47,060 nucleotides of DNA from Acidobacteriota bacterium (GTDB lineage Bacteria > Acidobacteriota > Vicinamibacteria > Vicinamibacterales > UBA2999): contig CAUJDN010000067.1 of assembly GCA_963169195.1 (NCBI GenBank), positions 1-47,060 on the forward strand, given 5' to 3'. Below are positions 1 to 8,903 of the stretch, in pieces. Position 1 is the stretch's first letter; each line of letters starts with the position of its first letter. The position numbers and the translations under genes were made by a program. A model generated the notes under the pieces. It saw nothing but the letters and a program-made list of their open reading frames with translations, ran no database searches and was not told the origin of the DNA.

Positions 1-180
1 GGCGGGCAGGCCCGCCGGCCGTGCCCTTTTCGCCTGTCACTTCGGCGGGCAGGCCCGCCGGCCGTGCCCTTTTCGCCTGTCACTTCGGCGGGCAGGCCCG
101 CCGGCCGTGCCCCTTTCGCCCATCACCTCGGCGGGGCAAGCCCGCCATCCGGCCTTCGTCCGCCACCTGTCCTCAACCGA
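1..180. repeat. 43-bp tandem repeat with hairpin in each unit
   Basis: Three nearly identical 43-bp units start at 1, 44 and 87, and a degenerate fourth starts at 130. Each unit opens with the perfect inverted repeat GGCGGGC-AG-GCCCGCC, and in the first three a CCTTTT or CCCTTT tract follows. The array continues beyond the left edge, so the copy number is unknown. It lies downstream of the minus-strand tRNA-Tyr gene. It may terminate or shield tRNA read-through, or be a simple REP-like expansion. The first two units are identical, which suggests recent duplication. The stretch 180-250 holds looser, related GCGAGC/CCTTCG words and no gene. Confidence 0.8.
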
Positions 181-250
181 GCCGGCCTCCGTGGCTCGCC
201 AGCCGTAGCTCGCTCGCCGTCACCGTCCTTCGTGCCTTGCGAGCGAAGGT

Positions 251-337
251 TGGTGGGCAGGGGAGGATTCGAACCTCCGTAGCCCATGGGGCGGCAGATT
301 TACAGTCTGCTGCGATTGACCGCTCCGCCACCTGCCC
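251..337 (-). tRNA. tRNA-Tyr (GTA)
   Basis: On the minus strand the 7-bp acceptor stem GGGCAGG/CCTGCCC is closed and the CCA end is encoded (251-253). The anticodon arm carries CTGTAAA, giving anticodon GTA. The long variable arm and the total of 87 nt with CCA fit a class II tRNA-Tyr. The T arm reads GGTTCGAATCC. It follows tRNA-Thr by about 100 bp on the same strand and is probably cotranscribed. An rlmB, tRNA-Thr, tRNA-Tyr order often precedes tuf, which would lie off the left edge. Confidence 0.95.
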
Positions 338-439
338 GTGAATCGACCAGTTGTTGAGGATGAATCCCGTCGTGTCCGCGACCCTGCGCCCTCTGTCTGT
401 CCGCCCATCGGGGCGCCCGCTTGCGCCTCGCAGGGCCGA

Positions 440-516
440 TGGAGCTGGCGGAGGGATTTGAACCCCCGACCGGCTGATTACAAATCAGCTGCTCTACCGG
501 GCTGAGCTACGCCAGC
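440..516 (-). tRNA. tRNA-Thr (TGT)
   Basis: On the minus strand, the acceptor GCTGGCG pairs with CGCCAGC. The anticodon stem GCTGA/TCAGC encloses loop TTTGTAA, giving anticodon TGT (Thr). The T loop is GTTCAAATC and CCA is encoded at 440-442. The length of 77 nt with CCA is normal for class I. The 102 bp to tRNA-Tyr shows no gene or clear signal. Confidence 0.95.
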
Positions 517-531
517 CAGACAAAGAATGAA

Positions 532-561
532 ATGCTAGCACGTCTTGTGCCAGACGCGCAA
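532..561 (-). promoter_or_regulatory. candidate promoter of the tRNA-Thr/tRNA-Tyr unit
   Basis: On the minus strand TTGCGC (556-561) and TAGCAT (532-537) are separated by 18 bp. The predicted start is about 9 nt before the mature 5' end of tRNA-Thr at 516. The -35 box is weak, so this rests mainly on position. It lies in the 120-bp gap after the rlmB stop. Confidence 0.4.
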
Positions 562-636
562 GCCGCGCAGGCGGGACACCAACCTTCGACCTCCTCCGGA
601 GTGATGACGGCGGTCGGCGGCCCTGAGCGGCCTCCC

Positions 637-1356
637 CTACCTCCCCCGGCTTCGCTGGCGATCCGCCTCGTACAGGACAATGGCGGCCGCCGCAGAAACA
701 TTGAGACTGCCGACATGGCCCCGCATGGGAATGCGGGCCAGGCCGTCGCACCGTTCCCGCACGAGCCGACGCAGCCCGTGCCCCTCCGCCCCCAGGACGA
801 GCGCGGTTGGAAGGGTGAGATCCCACCGATCATAGGTCAACTCGGCCTCGGCGTCCAGCCCGATGGTCCACACCCCGGCGGCCTTCAACGCCTCGACGGC
901 GCGTGCGATGTTCACGACGTCGGCAATCCGCACGTGGTGCACGGCGCCGGCCGACGCCTTGGCCGCCGCACCGTCGAGCGGCGCCGCCCGGCGCGTCTGG
1001 CGCACCAGGCCCGTCGCCCCCACGGCGTCCATGGTCCGGAGGATGGCGCCGACGTTCTGGGGATCCTCGACTTCGTCGAGCACGACGATGAGCGGCGGCG
1101 GATCGCGCCGGGCGGCCAGTTCGGCCAGGGTCGCCGGCGCGAGGGCCTCGACGTCGGCCGCCACGCCCTGGTGCACGCCGTTCCGCGTGTCGCGGTCCAG
1201 CGCCTCTCGGGTCACGCGGCGCACGGGCACGCCCTGGGCCTCCGCCAGCTGGACGAGGCCGGCGACGCGCCGATCGGATCGATCGGCAAGCCGGATCGCG
1301 CGTGCACGCCCCGCACGCAGCGCCTCGAGCACGGGGTTGAGGCCATAGATGAGCAT
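637..1356 (-). CDS. rlmB: 23S rRNA (guanosine-2'-O)-methyltransferase RlmB
   Basis: This 239-aa SpoU/TrmH-family enzyme should methylate the 2'-OH of a 23S rRNA guanosine (G2251 in E. coli numbering) using SAM. The N-terminal substrate-binding domain opens with MLIYGLNPVLEALRAG. All three SPOUT motifs are visible: NVGAILRTMDAVGA (motif 1), LVLGAEGHGLRRLV (motif 2) and LNVSAAAAIVLYE (motif 3), which form the knotted cofactor site and dimer interface. The length matches the family (about 240-250 aa). The ATG at 1356 gives the canonical N-terminus, but no strong Shine-Dalgarno is visible. It lies upstream of the tRNA genes and diverges from the TonB receptor; a TATACT hexamer on the minus strand at 1409-1414 could be its -10 box. 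Confidence 0.95.
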   Translation of the reverse strand: MLIYGLNPVLEALRAGRARAIRLADRSDRRVAGLVQLAEAQGVPVRRVTREALDRDTRNGVHQGVAADVEALAPATLAELAARRDPPPLIVVLDEVEDPQNVGAILRTMDAVGATGLVRQTRRAAPLDGAAAKASAGAVHHVRIADVVNIARAVEALKAAGVWTIGLDAEAELTYDRWDLTLPTALVLGAEGHGLRRLVRERCDGLARIPMRGHVGSLNVSAAAAIVLYEADRQRSRGR

Positions 1357-1569
1357 GGGACGAAGGATTGAACGCCGTGACGTGCGGTGTGCCGATGGGC
1401 TGGCAGGCAGTATAGTGCGGCGGCGGTGACCGGCGGCGTTCGCGCCGCAGGGGCTGTGCTATAGTCCGCGAAAAATATTCCATCCCTTCCACTCGCGGCG
1501 GGCGTACTTCATATCAGACCGCGTCGGCCCTAATAGGTGACCCCGATAGCACCGGGATGAGGAGGGTAC

Positions 1570-4476
1570 ATGGGCGTTCGCGTCGTGTGGTACTGCCTGG
1601 CCGCACTGTTGTGGCTGGGTCCGGGAGCGGCAGCCGCTCAGGAAGCATCGATTGTCGGATCCGCAGCCGACGAAACCAAGGCGGCCTTGCCCGGGGTGAC
1701 CATCACCGCCACGGCGCTGGACACGGGTCGTGTGTTCACGGCGGTCACCGACGAGCGCGGTGAGTACCGACTGCGGGGGCTGCCCCCCGCGCGCTACAAG
1801 GTCCAGGCCGATCTGGCGGGCTTCTCCACCGTCGTGGTGCCCGAGGTGGAGCTGCTGGTCGGGCAGAACCGGACCGTGCCCTTCGCCATGAAGGTGGCCG
1901 CGCTCGAGGAGACCGTCACGGTCACCGGCGAGTCGCCGCTGGTGGACATCACCTCCACGCAGGTGGGCGGCAACGTGGATCGGCGGCAGATGGAAGAGCT
2001 GCCGCTGCAGGGCCGGAACTGGATGGAGCTGGCCATGCAGGTCCGGGGCGTGACGGCCAACGCCGTGGACAACACGCCGGGCGTGCGCGATCGGCAGTTC
2101 CAGCTGAACCTCGACGGCCAGGAAATCACGCAGCAGGTGGCGGGCGGCGGGTTCGGCCAGCCGCGTTTCAGCCGCGAGGCCATCGCCGAGTTCCAGATCG
2201 TCACGAACCTCTTCGACATCACGCAGGGCCGGTCGCTCGGCATGCAGGTGCAGGCCATCTCGCGCTCGGGCACCAACACCCTCACCGGCAGCGTCTACGG
2301 CTTCTTCCGCGACGATGCCCTGAATGCGAAGGACTTCATCGCCAACCGCGTGCTGCCCTACTCGAACCAGCAGATCGGCGCCGCGCTGGGCGGCCCGATC
2401 ATCCGGGACCGGGTGCACTACTTCGTGTCGTACGAGCGCGAGAACGAGCCGAACACCATCATCGCCGCGCCGCCGGCGCTGCCCGGGCAGAGTTTCTCGT
2501 TCGACACCAAGACCGTGCAGAACAGCTTCCTGGGCCGGGCCGACTGGCAGATGCGGCCGCAGGATCACCTGACGGCGCGCGCCTCGTACTGGGACTGGGG
2601 CAACCCGTTCACGCAGGTGGGGGGGACGGAGCACCCGTCGCAGGCCGCGGATCGGTCGCGGCGTGCCGTCAACGCGGTGGGCACGTGGGCCAAGGTGCTG
2701 AGCAGCACCACGCTCCAGGAAGTGCGCGTGGGCTATACGCACTTCGACTGGAAGAACCTGTTGGCGATTCCCGAGCTGGCCAACACGCCCAACTACGTGT
2801 TCCCCGGCCTCACGGTCGGCCAGCGGCGGAACTATCCACAGGAGTTCTACCAGGACACCTTCAGCTTCCGGTACGACCTCAACCTCACGAAGGGCACGCA
2901 CGACATGAAGTTCGGCGCGGAGTACCTGCGCTGGCACGACACGGGCCAGTGGCAGCTGCTGTCGCGCGGCGAGTTCGTGTTCACGCGCGTGCCCACGGAC
3001 CTCAACCGGCGTTTCCCGGCGAGCGCATGGAACGACCCCTCCCAGTGGGACGTCACGGGCCTGGACGGGTTCGTCCAGCGCTACGACCTGAACTTCGGCG
3101 ACTGGACCATCGACATCCCGCGGCCGACCGTGGCGCTGTGGTTCGGCGACACGTGGCGCATGAGCAACGAGTTCACCGTCAACTTCGGCGTGCGATGGGA
3201 CGCCGACTGGGGCGCGCTCGACCCGCCGTACGTGACGAGCACGGCTTCGTTCAATCCCCGCGGCGGGAATCAGTACTCCGACATCGACCTGACGCCCGGC
3301 GAGAAGCTCTATCCGGGCGGCCTGCAGGACATCAACAACATCGCGCCGCGCGGCGGTTTCAACTGGAACGTCGGGGGCACGGGCACGCTGGTCATCCGCG
3401 GCGGCAGCGGCCTCTACTTCAGCATCCCCGACTCGAACACGACGTTCAGCCAGCAGTCGTTCAACGCCGAACGGATCCTGGTGAACTCGTTCCCCTATGA
3501 CCGCCTGCCGAACTTCGTGCAGGATCCGACCCGCGGCCGCACCCCGGAGGACTTCATCAGCGGGCGCTATCCCCTGCCTGCACAGTCGCCGCGCGTCATC
3601 GCGCACGACTACAGGATGCCCTACACGTGGCAGAGCACCATCGGCGCGCAAACCCAGTTCCGCGAGATCTGGGGCATCGAGGCCGACTTCACGTTCTGGG
3701 AGGGCTATAACTTCGCCCGCCAGCGCGATCCGAACCTGTTCTTCAACCCGGCGACCGGCTACAGCCTGAACCCCACGAGCGCAGGACGTCCCGATCCGGC
3801 CTACGGCGTCATCCAGTGGCTCGAGTCGAAGGGGCGGGCCGACTACGGCGCCTTTTCGATGGCCGTCAACCGGCGCTACCGCAACAACTGGCAGGCATCG
3901 CTCAGCTACACGCTGGGACTGTACATGCACGACAACACCACCAGCTTCCAGTCCCAGGCCAACAACCCGTTCCGGCCCGACGACGATTGGGCGCGCTCGA
4001 CCGAGTTCCAGCGCCACACCCTGCGGGTCAATGGCATCTGGCGCCTGAAGTGGGATTTCAGCCTGTCGGGGGCCTACCTGTTCGGCTCGGGCAACTACTA
4101 CCTCACCAACTACGCCGCGAACCCCTTCGGGCACGGCGGGACGAACCGCTACGTCACCGCGCCGGTGACCGTGTCCGGCGACGTGGCGGACCGCTTCGAC
4201 GGTCCGACCTCGTTTGCGATCGGAGATCTCATCCCGCGCAATGCGCTCAAGGGCCTCCCGCTGCACCGCGTGGACATGCGCCTCTCGAAGGACATCAACC
4301 TGCCGGGCAACGTCAAGATCACGGGCATTGCCGAGGTGTTCAACCTGTTCAACCACGAGAACTACGGCGCCTACAACGGGCAGGTGAACTCCACGACGTT
4401 CGGCTCGCCCCGGCAGAACCTGCTGAACGCCTACCAGCCGCGCGTGATGCAGCTGGCCTTCCGCGTCGGATTCTGA
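1570..4476 (+). CDS. TonB-dependent receptor with carboxypeptidase-regulatory domain (Oar-like)
   Basis: This is a 968-aa outer-membrane protein. A signal peptide covers about residues 1-23 (cut after AAAAQ). A carboxypeptidase-regulatory-like beta-sandwich follows at about 27-105 (GSAADETKAALPGVTITA, DERGEYRLRGLPP), then a plug-like segment at about 120-230 (VTVTGESPLVDI, ELPLQGRNW). The rest is a long beta-barrel ending in LAFRVGF, with the terminal phenylalanine typical of BAM substrates. Such receptors import large substrates or act in secretion; the ligand cannot be told from sequence. GAGGAGGG just before the ATG at 1570 supports the start. No SusD-like partner lies nearby. It converges on the amidohydrolase gene across an 86-bp octamer repeat. 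Two TATAGT hexamers (1411, 1460) lie upstream without good -35 boxes. Confidence 0.92.
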   Translation: MGVRVVWYCLAALLWLGPGAAAAQEASIVGSAADETKAALPGVTITATALDTGRVFTAVTDERGEYRLRGLPPARYKVQADLAGFSTVVVPEVELLVGQNRTVPFAMKVAALEETVTVTGESPLVDITSTQVGGNVDRRQMEELPLQGRNWMELAMQVRGVTANAVDNTPGVRDRQFQLNLDGQEITQQVAGGGFGQPRFSREAIAEFQIVTNLFDITQGRSLGMQVQAISRSGTNTLTGSVYGFFRDDALNAKDFIANRVLPYSNQQIGAALGGPIIRDRVHYFVSYERENEPNTIIAAPPALPGQSFSFDTKTVQNSFLGRADWQMRPQDHLTARASYWDWGNPFTQVGGTEHPSQAADRSRRAVNAVGTWAKVLSSTTLQEVRVGYTHFDWKNLLAIPELANTPNYVFPGLTVGQRRNYPQEFYQDTFSFRYDLNLTKGTHDMKFGAEYLRWHDTGQWQLLSRGEFVFTRVPTDLNRRFPASAWNDPSQWDVTGLDGFVQRYDLNFGDWTIDIPRPTVALWFGDTWRMSNEFTVNFGVRWDADWGALDPPYVTSTASFNPRGGNQYSDIDLTPGEKLYPGGLQDINNIAPRGGFNWNVGGTGTLVIRGGSGLYFSIPDSNTTFSQQSFNAERILVNSFPYDRLPNFVQDPTRGRTPEDFISGRYPLPAQSPRVIAHDYRMPYTWQSTIGAQTQFREIWGIEADFTFWEGYNFARQRDPNLFFNPATGYSLNPTSAGRPDPAYGVIQWLESKGRADYGAFSMAVNRRYRNNWQASLSYTLGLYMHDNTTSFQSQANNPFRPDDDWARSTEFQRHTLRVNGIWRLKWDFSLSGAYLFGSGNYYLTNYAANPFGHGGTNRYVTAPVTVSGDVADRFDGPTSFAIGDLIPRNALKGLPLHRVDMRLSKDINLPGNVKITGIAEVFNLFNHENYGAYNGQVNSTTFGSPRQNLLNAYQPRVMQLAFRVGF

Positions 4477-4562
4477 GGTCTTGAGGTCTTGAGGTCTTGG
4501 GGTCTTGAGGTCTTGGGGGTTCCGCTCAAGACTTCAAGACCTCAAGACTTCAAGACCTCGGC
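4477..4562. repeat. inverted GGTCTTGA octamer repeat between convergent genes
   Basis: The whole gap between the stop codons of the TonB receptor (+) and the amidohydrolase (-) is repeat. Units of GGTCTTGA/GGTCTTGG run from 4477 to about 4518. After a short TTCCG spacer, the complementary CAAGACCT/CAAGACTT units run from about 4525 to 4560. The arms can fold into one long hairpin in either transcript. It may act as a bidirectional terminator, though no U-tract follows. Confidence 0.85.
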
Positions 4563-7562
4563 TCACCGTCCCGCCTTGGCCGGTGCGGCGCCGTCGACCA
4601 GGTCGGCCACCGAGTAGGGCCGGCCGTTCGCGATGACGTGCCGCACGCGGGTCGTCGCCGCGATGTCCGCCAGCGGATCGCCGTCGATGACGATGAGGTC
4701 CGCCAGCTTCCCGGCCTCGATGGTGCCGGCGTTCAGGTTCAGGGCCTTCGCCGGATTCACCGTCGCGGTCTTCAGCGCGTCGAACGCGCTCATCCCCGCC
4801 ATCGTGTAGGACATCAGCTCGCCGTGCAGGTTCACGGCGTTGGGCGTGTCGGTGCCGGCGACCACCAGGCCGCCGGCCTTCATGATGTCCAGCACCATCT
4901 TCCCACTGCCGCCGCGCGGGTCGCCGCCACCGCCGGGACTGGCGGAGGCGGGCTGCGCCGCCACCTGCCGCCGGATCCACTCCGGGTAGAGCGTGAAGCG
5001 CGGGTCGTTCCTGAGCGTGGGGTCGAGCGCGAACAGCCGTCGTGCCCCGAACCCGGAGATCATCGGGCAGAAGATGCGCGCGCTCCTGCCGAACAGCTGC
5101 ACCACGTCGTCGTAGGCCATCTGCTGCGTGGCCATCTTCGGTGAATAGCCCCGGCGGCTGGTCGCCGCCGTGTGCTCGGTGTTGTCCACGCCGACGAGCG
5201 CGGCCGGGAAGATCTCGTGCGTGGCCACGGGGATGCCGTTCTCGTGCGCGAACTCCACCATCCGCCTCTGCTGCGCGTCCGGGAGGCGGACGTAGCTCTT
5301 GATGAGATCGTGCTCGAGCACCCTGGCCCGCTGCAGCTCCATCTCGAACTGGCTGACGCTCGAGATGGCGATACCCATCTTGTAGTAGACGCGATTCCAT
5401 TCCATGAGATACCCGGTGCCGTACACGCGCGGCCCCGGACGCACGCCCGCCTCGTTCGCCTCGCGATCCTCGACGGCCTCGTACGGCGTGTTGCCGGGGC
5501 TCCTGACCGTGGTCACGCCGAAAGCCAGCCACGCGCGCCCCTGGGCGGCGCCGAAGTCCTTCTGGAGATGCGAGTGGAACTCGACGAGGCCCGGCATCAC
5601 GGTCTGGCCAGCGGCATCCACCACGCGCGCCCCCGCGTGATTGGCGTCGGCGTGCGCGACGACCCGCGCGATCCGGTTGCCCTCCACGATGACATCCATG
5701 TTGGTCCGTGGCGCCGGGGAGGTCATGTCGAGCAGCCGGCCGGCATGAATCACGACGGTGCCGGTGGGGAGCGCCGGTGTCCACTGCAGGTCGAGGGGAA
5801 CCGTGCGGGTCTCACCCGTCTCGATGTCCAGGATCCGCAGCGTGTCCAGCGACTGGTAGAGGATGTGGCGCGAGTCGCCCTGCCACGACGGGGAGTGCGC
5901 GCTTTCGGAGGTGACCCTTCGGGGCGGACCGAGCGGCGCGCCGGACGTCGAGACGGGCCACACCGAGAGCGTCCCCTCGTACACAGCGGCCATCTTCGTG
6001 CCATCCGGCGACCAGGCCGGGCCGCCGCCACCGCGCGAGTCGATGCCGAGCATCGGGACGGGCGCGTGCCACTCGTCTGCCCCACCCTCCGTCGAGATCG
6101 TCAGGATCTGGTTCGTCCCCTCCCGGAACCTCCGCGTCAGGGGGGCGACACCCGCCAGGGCCACACGCCTGCCGTCCGGCGACCAGTCGGGCGATCCGGG
6201 CTGCGGCAGCGTGTCGTGGATCTTCGTCACCGTGCCGGTGGCGATGTCGAGTACCGACATCTGGGCCACACGCCACATGCCGTCCACGTTGAAGAAGGCG
6301 ATCTTCTTCCCGTCGGGCGAGAACGACGCGCCCTGCGGCTGGGTCTCGAGCCGCGTCACCTGCCGGGCCTGGCCGCTCTTCATGTCGCGAATCCAGAGCT
6401 GCAGGTGCGGGCTGTCCTTGTCGGACGAGTAGGCGAGGCTCGCGCCATCCGGTGACCACGCGGGATCGGTGTCGAGCGCCGCGTCGTTGGTGAGGTTCAC
6501 AGGCCTGCCGCCCGTTGTGGGCACGACGTAGATGTCACCCACGGCCGCAAACGCGATCTGGCGGCCGTCGGGCGAGATGACGGGGCGGACGATGCCGAGC
6601 GCCTTGCGTGGCGTCGTCGAGGTGAAGTCGCGCGCGCGTCGCGTGTACTGCGGCTGGGTGACCTGCAGGGTGGCATCGAAGGCGACGGTCCGTGCCTCGG
6701 CCGCGCCGAGGTCGCGGCGCCGGATCCTGCCGTCCGACACATAGAAGAACTCCGTGGGCGACGCCCATGACGCCCGGAACGCAAACACGTTCTCGGTCCC
6801 GGTGATGCCCTTCCCGTCGAGCTCGTACCGGCTGTCCCCGCCGGCCGTGACGTGGTACACGACCTGGCCGCCGGGCCCCCACGACGGCGCGTCCACACGC
6901 CCGGCGGCCACGCTGGCCAGCTTGCGCTCGGTGAGGTCCACCACCGACACCGCCCACGCCGACTGCCCGTTCTCGCGCGTCGAGGCAAAGGCAATCTCGC
7001 GGTCATCGGGCGACCACGACGGCATGTAGTCCTCGGCAGGGTCCTTCGTCAGCTGCCTCAGGTCGCCCGTGCCCACGTCGAGAACCCAGATGTTGTAGTC
7101 GCTGCCGAGCGGATTGCCGCGGTCGGACGAGAAGGCCACCCTCGTCCCGTCGTGCGACCAGACGGGCTCGCGATCGTCGAACGGGCCCCAGGTGACCCGG
7201 TGCTGCCCGGTCCCGTCGGGAGCCACCGACCAGATGTCGTAGCCACCGTCGCGGTAGCCGAAGTAGGTGATCCACCGGCCGTCCGGCGACCAGCGCGGCT
7301 GCCGCGCGTCCTCGAACACGCCGGTCACCCGGCGCGCGGTCCCGCCGCCGGCCGGCACCGTCCAGATGCCGCCCTGCAGGTCGATGGCCAGCGTGCGGCC
7401 GTCGGGCGAGACGGCCACGGACATCGAGGTGCCCTCGTGCACGGTGACGTCGATGAGCGCGGGAGACGCTTGACGCGACTGTCGTGCCGCCGCGGCAGCC
7501 ACGCACAGGAGCGCCGTGAAAAGACTCAGGACGAGGCGGATGGAACGTCGCATGGCGGGCAT
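4563..7562 (-). CDS. secreted PD40 beta-propeller / amidohydrolase fusion protein
   Basis: The 999-aa protein has a signal peptide (MPAMRRSIRL, then a hydrophobic run to about residue 26). An N-terminal TolB/PD40-type propeller covers about 40-600, with repeated WSPDG or FSPDG blades (PRWSPDGRW, PAWSPDGAS, SFSPDGKK, PDWSPDGRR). The C-terminal metal-dependent amidohydrolase covers about 610-990. Visible metal-ligand candidates are the HSH of VEFHSHLQKD (about residue 660), the His of ATHEIFPAAL and the Asp of AGTDTP. The domain resembles imidazolonepropionase/prolidase-like enzymes, so cyclic amide or dipeptide hydrolysis in the periplasm is likely, but the substrate is unknown. ATG 7562 or the in-frame ATG 9 nt downstream could start it. 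It lies 52 bp after the SQR-like gene on the same strand. Confidence 0.88.
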   Translation of the reverse strand: MPAMRRSIRLVLSLFTALLCVAAAAARQSRQASPALIDVTVHEGTSMSVAVSPDGRTLAIDLQGGIWTVPAGGGTARRVTGVFEDARQPRWSPDGRWITYFGYRDGGYDIWSVAPDGTGQHRVTWGPFDDREPVWSHDGTRVAFSSDRGNPLGSDYNIWVLDVGTGDLRQLTKDPAEDYMPSWSPDDREIAFASTRENGQSAWAVSVVDLTERKLASVAAGRVDAPSWGPGGQVVYHVTAGGDSRYELDGKGITGTENVFAFRASWASPTEFFYVSDGRIRRRDLGAAEARTVAFDATLQVTQPQYTRRARDFTSTTPRKALGIVRPVISPDGRQIAFAAVGDIYVVPTTGGRPVNLTNDAALDTDPAWSPDGASLAYSSDKDSPHLQLWIRDMKSGQARQVTRLETQPQGASFSPDGKKIAFFNVDGMWRVAQMSVLDIATGTVTKIHDTLPQPGSPDWSPDGRRVALAGVAPLTRRFREGTNQILTISTEGGADEWHAPVPMLGIDSRGGGGPAWSPDGTKMAAVYEGTLSVWPVSTSGAPLGPPRRVTSESAHSPSWQGDSRHILYQSLDTLRILDIETGETRTVPLDLQWTPALPTGTVVIHAGRLLDMTSPAPRTNMDVIVEGNRIARVVAHADANHAGARVVDAAGQTVMPGLVEFHSHLQKDFGAAQGRAWLAFGVTTVRSPGNTPYEAVEDREANEAGVRPGPRVYGTGYLMEWNRVYYKMGIAISSVSQFEMELQRARVLEHDLIKSYVRLPDAQQRRMVEFAHENGIPVATHEIFPAALVGVDNTEHTAATSRRGYSPKMATQQMAYDDVVQLFGRSARIFCPMISGFGARRLFALDPTLRNDPRFTLYPEWIRRQVAAQPASASPGGGGDPRGGSGKMVLDIMKAGGLVVAGTDTPNAVNLHGELMSYTMAGMSAFDALKTATVNPAKALNLNAGTIEAGKLADLIVIDGDPLADIAATTRVRHVIANGRPYSVADLVDGAAPAKAGR

Positions 7563-7614
7563 TCTATCTCGCCGATTGCCCGCCGGGCCGTCCGCACGCC
7601 CCGGAAGCGGCGTC

Positions 7615-8808
7615 TCACACGTGTGCGTGCCTCCGGGTCCAGAGGAAGTACTTCTCGAAGGCGAGCTTCGCCCAGTGCGCTTCGGGGCCGGGAATGATGA
7701 ACTCGTGCTCGCGCGGGCTGAGCATGTGGTCCCCGACGATCATCATCCCCATGTTGCCCGTGTCCATGATGCAGTAGGACGCCATTTCGCCGAACTTCTC
7801 CGCCTTGAACGGCAGCCCCTTGATGTCGGCGACGATGTTCTTCACCGCGAGCTTCGCCATCTGCTCGGTGGGCCAGCCCGTCTTCGGCACGCCGCAGGGC
7901 ACCGCGGTCGGCCCGGGCGGCCGCACGTGCACGGCCACGCCGGCGGCGAAGACGTTCCTGAAGACCGGGTGCTGGTACGTGTCGTCCACCTCGATGAACC
8001 CCGCCGGATTGGCCAGGCCCGGGGTATTGCGCACCGCGTCCACGCCAAGGAAGCGCGGGACGATCATGGTGAACTTCGACGGCAGGAACTCCCCGTCCTT
8101 CAGGTGCACGCCATCGGCCGTCACCGAATCGATCTCGGCGCTCAGCCGCGCATGGATGTGGTAGTGCTTGAACATCCACTCGCACATCTTCTGCGCGTTG
8201 CCAAAGCCGCCAATACCGAAGTGCGCCGCAAACGGCTCGGCCGTGACGTAGGTGAGCGGGGCCTGGTCGGCCAGGTCGTTCTTGGCGAGCTGGTAGCGCG
8301 TGTTGAACAGGAACTCGTACGCAGCGCCGAAGCACGCGGCACCCTGGGCCGCGCCGATGACGACCGGGCCCGGGTCGGCCAGGAACTTCTGCCAGCCCTC
8401 CCGCGTGCGGTGCGCGGGGCCGAGGCCGACGATCGAATACGCGTGCTCGCGCAGCCCCGGGATGTAGTCGTAGTCCACCTTCGGCCCGGTGCCAATCACC
8501 AGGTAGTCGTAGCCGACCGGGCCCTGCTCCCTGGTGACGACCTGGTTCGTCGGCGGATCGAAGCGATCGATCTCCCCTTCGATGAACTGGATACCGTGCG
8601 ACTCGTAGATGGGCCGCACGTCGAAGGTGATGTCCTTCTCCTCCCGGAGCCCGAACGGATACCAGATGAGGGAGGGAAAGAAGAGGAACTTGTGTGTGTT
8701 GGCCACGACGACGACGTCGTGGTTCTCGCCGACGAGCTCCTTGAGCTCGAGCGCGGCGGTATAGCCGGCGAAGTTGGTGCCGGCGATGACGATGCGCTTG
8801 CGGTTCAT
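7615..8808 (-). CDS. FAD-dependent oxidoreductase, sulfide:quinone oxidoreductase-like
   Basis: This 397-aa flavoprotein has a dinucleotide fold at the N-terminus (IVIAGTNFAGYTAALEL) and a second GxG-type segment (YLVIGTGPKV). Three cysteines sit near the places used by sulfide:quinone oxidoreductases: C159 (GAACFGAAYEF), C305 (AVPCGVPKTG) and C346 (ASYCIMDTG). The GVPKTGWPTEQMA stretch matches the SQR C-terminal region that contacts the quinone and FAD. The inferred role is oxidation of sulfide, or a related two-electron donor, to the quinone pool at the membrane surface. The start at ATG 8808 is supported by AAGGAGG on the minus strand. No other sulfur gene is nearby, so function is inferred from the fold and the cysteines. 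NADH dehydrogenase-like or other SQR-family roles remain possible. Confidence 0.8.
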   Translation of the reverse strand: MNRKRIVIAGTNFAGYTAALELKELVGENHDVVVVANTHKFLFFPSLIWYPFGLREEKDITFDVRPIYESHGIQFIEGEIDRFDPPTNQVVTREQGPVGYDYLVIGTGPKVDYDYIPGLREHAYSIVGLGPAHRTREGWQKFLADPGPVVIGAAQGAACFGAAYEFLFNTRYQLAKNDLADQAPLTYVTAEPFAAHFGIGGFGNAQKMCEWMFKHYHIHARLSAEIDSVTADGVHLKDGEFLPSKFTMIVPRFLGVDAVRNTPGLANPAGFIEVDDTYQHPVFRNVFAAGVAVHVRPPGPTAVPCGVPKTGWPTEQMAKLAVKNIVADIKGLPFKAEKFGEMASYCIMDTGNMGMMIVGDHMLSPREHEFIIPGPEAHWAKLAFEKYFLWTRRHAHV

Positions 8809-8903
8809 GGCCGCCTCCTTGGCAGCCGCGCCGACTGGCCGCGGTGCCGAGACCAGGGCCCTCGACGGGATCCCCTTGCCCCGATGTTACTCCGCTCCTC
8901 GGC

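Noticed and set aside
1..180. CRISPR array
   Set aside because: Units of 43 bp are directly adjacent and the whole unit repeats, so there are no unique spacers.
1405..1465. Two TATAGT hexamers upstream of the TonB receptor as promoters
   Set aside because: No acceptable -35 box stands at 16-18 bp from either; kept only as a note with the genes.
1459..4356. 965-aa open frame antisense to the TonB receptor
   Set aside because: It is the complement of a well-supported gene. Its product is low-complexity (Arg/Val/His rich) with no domain, as expected in GC-rich DNA.
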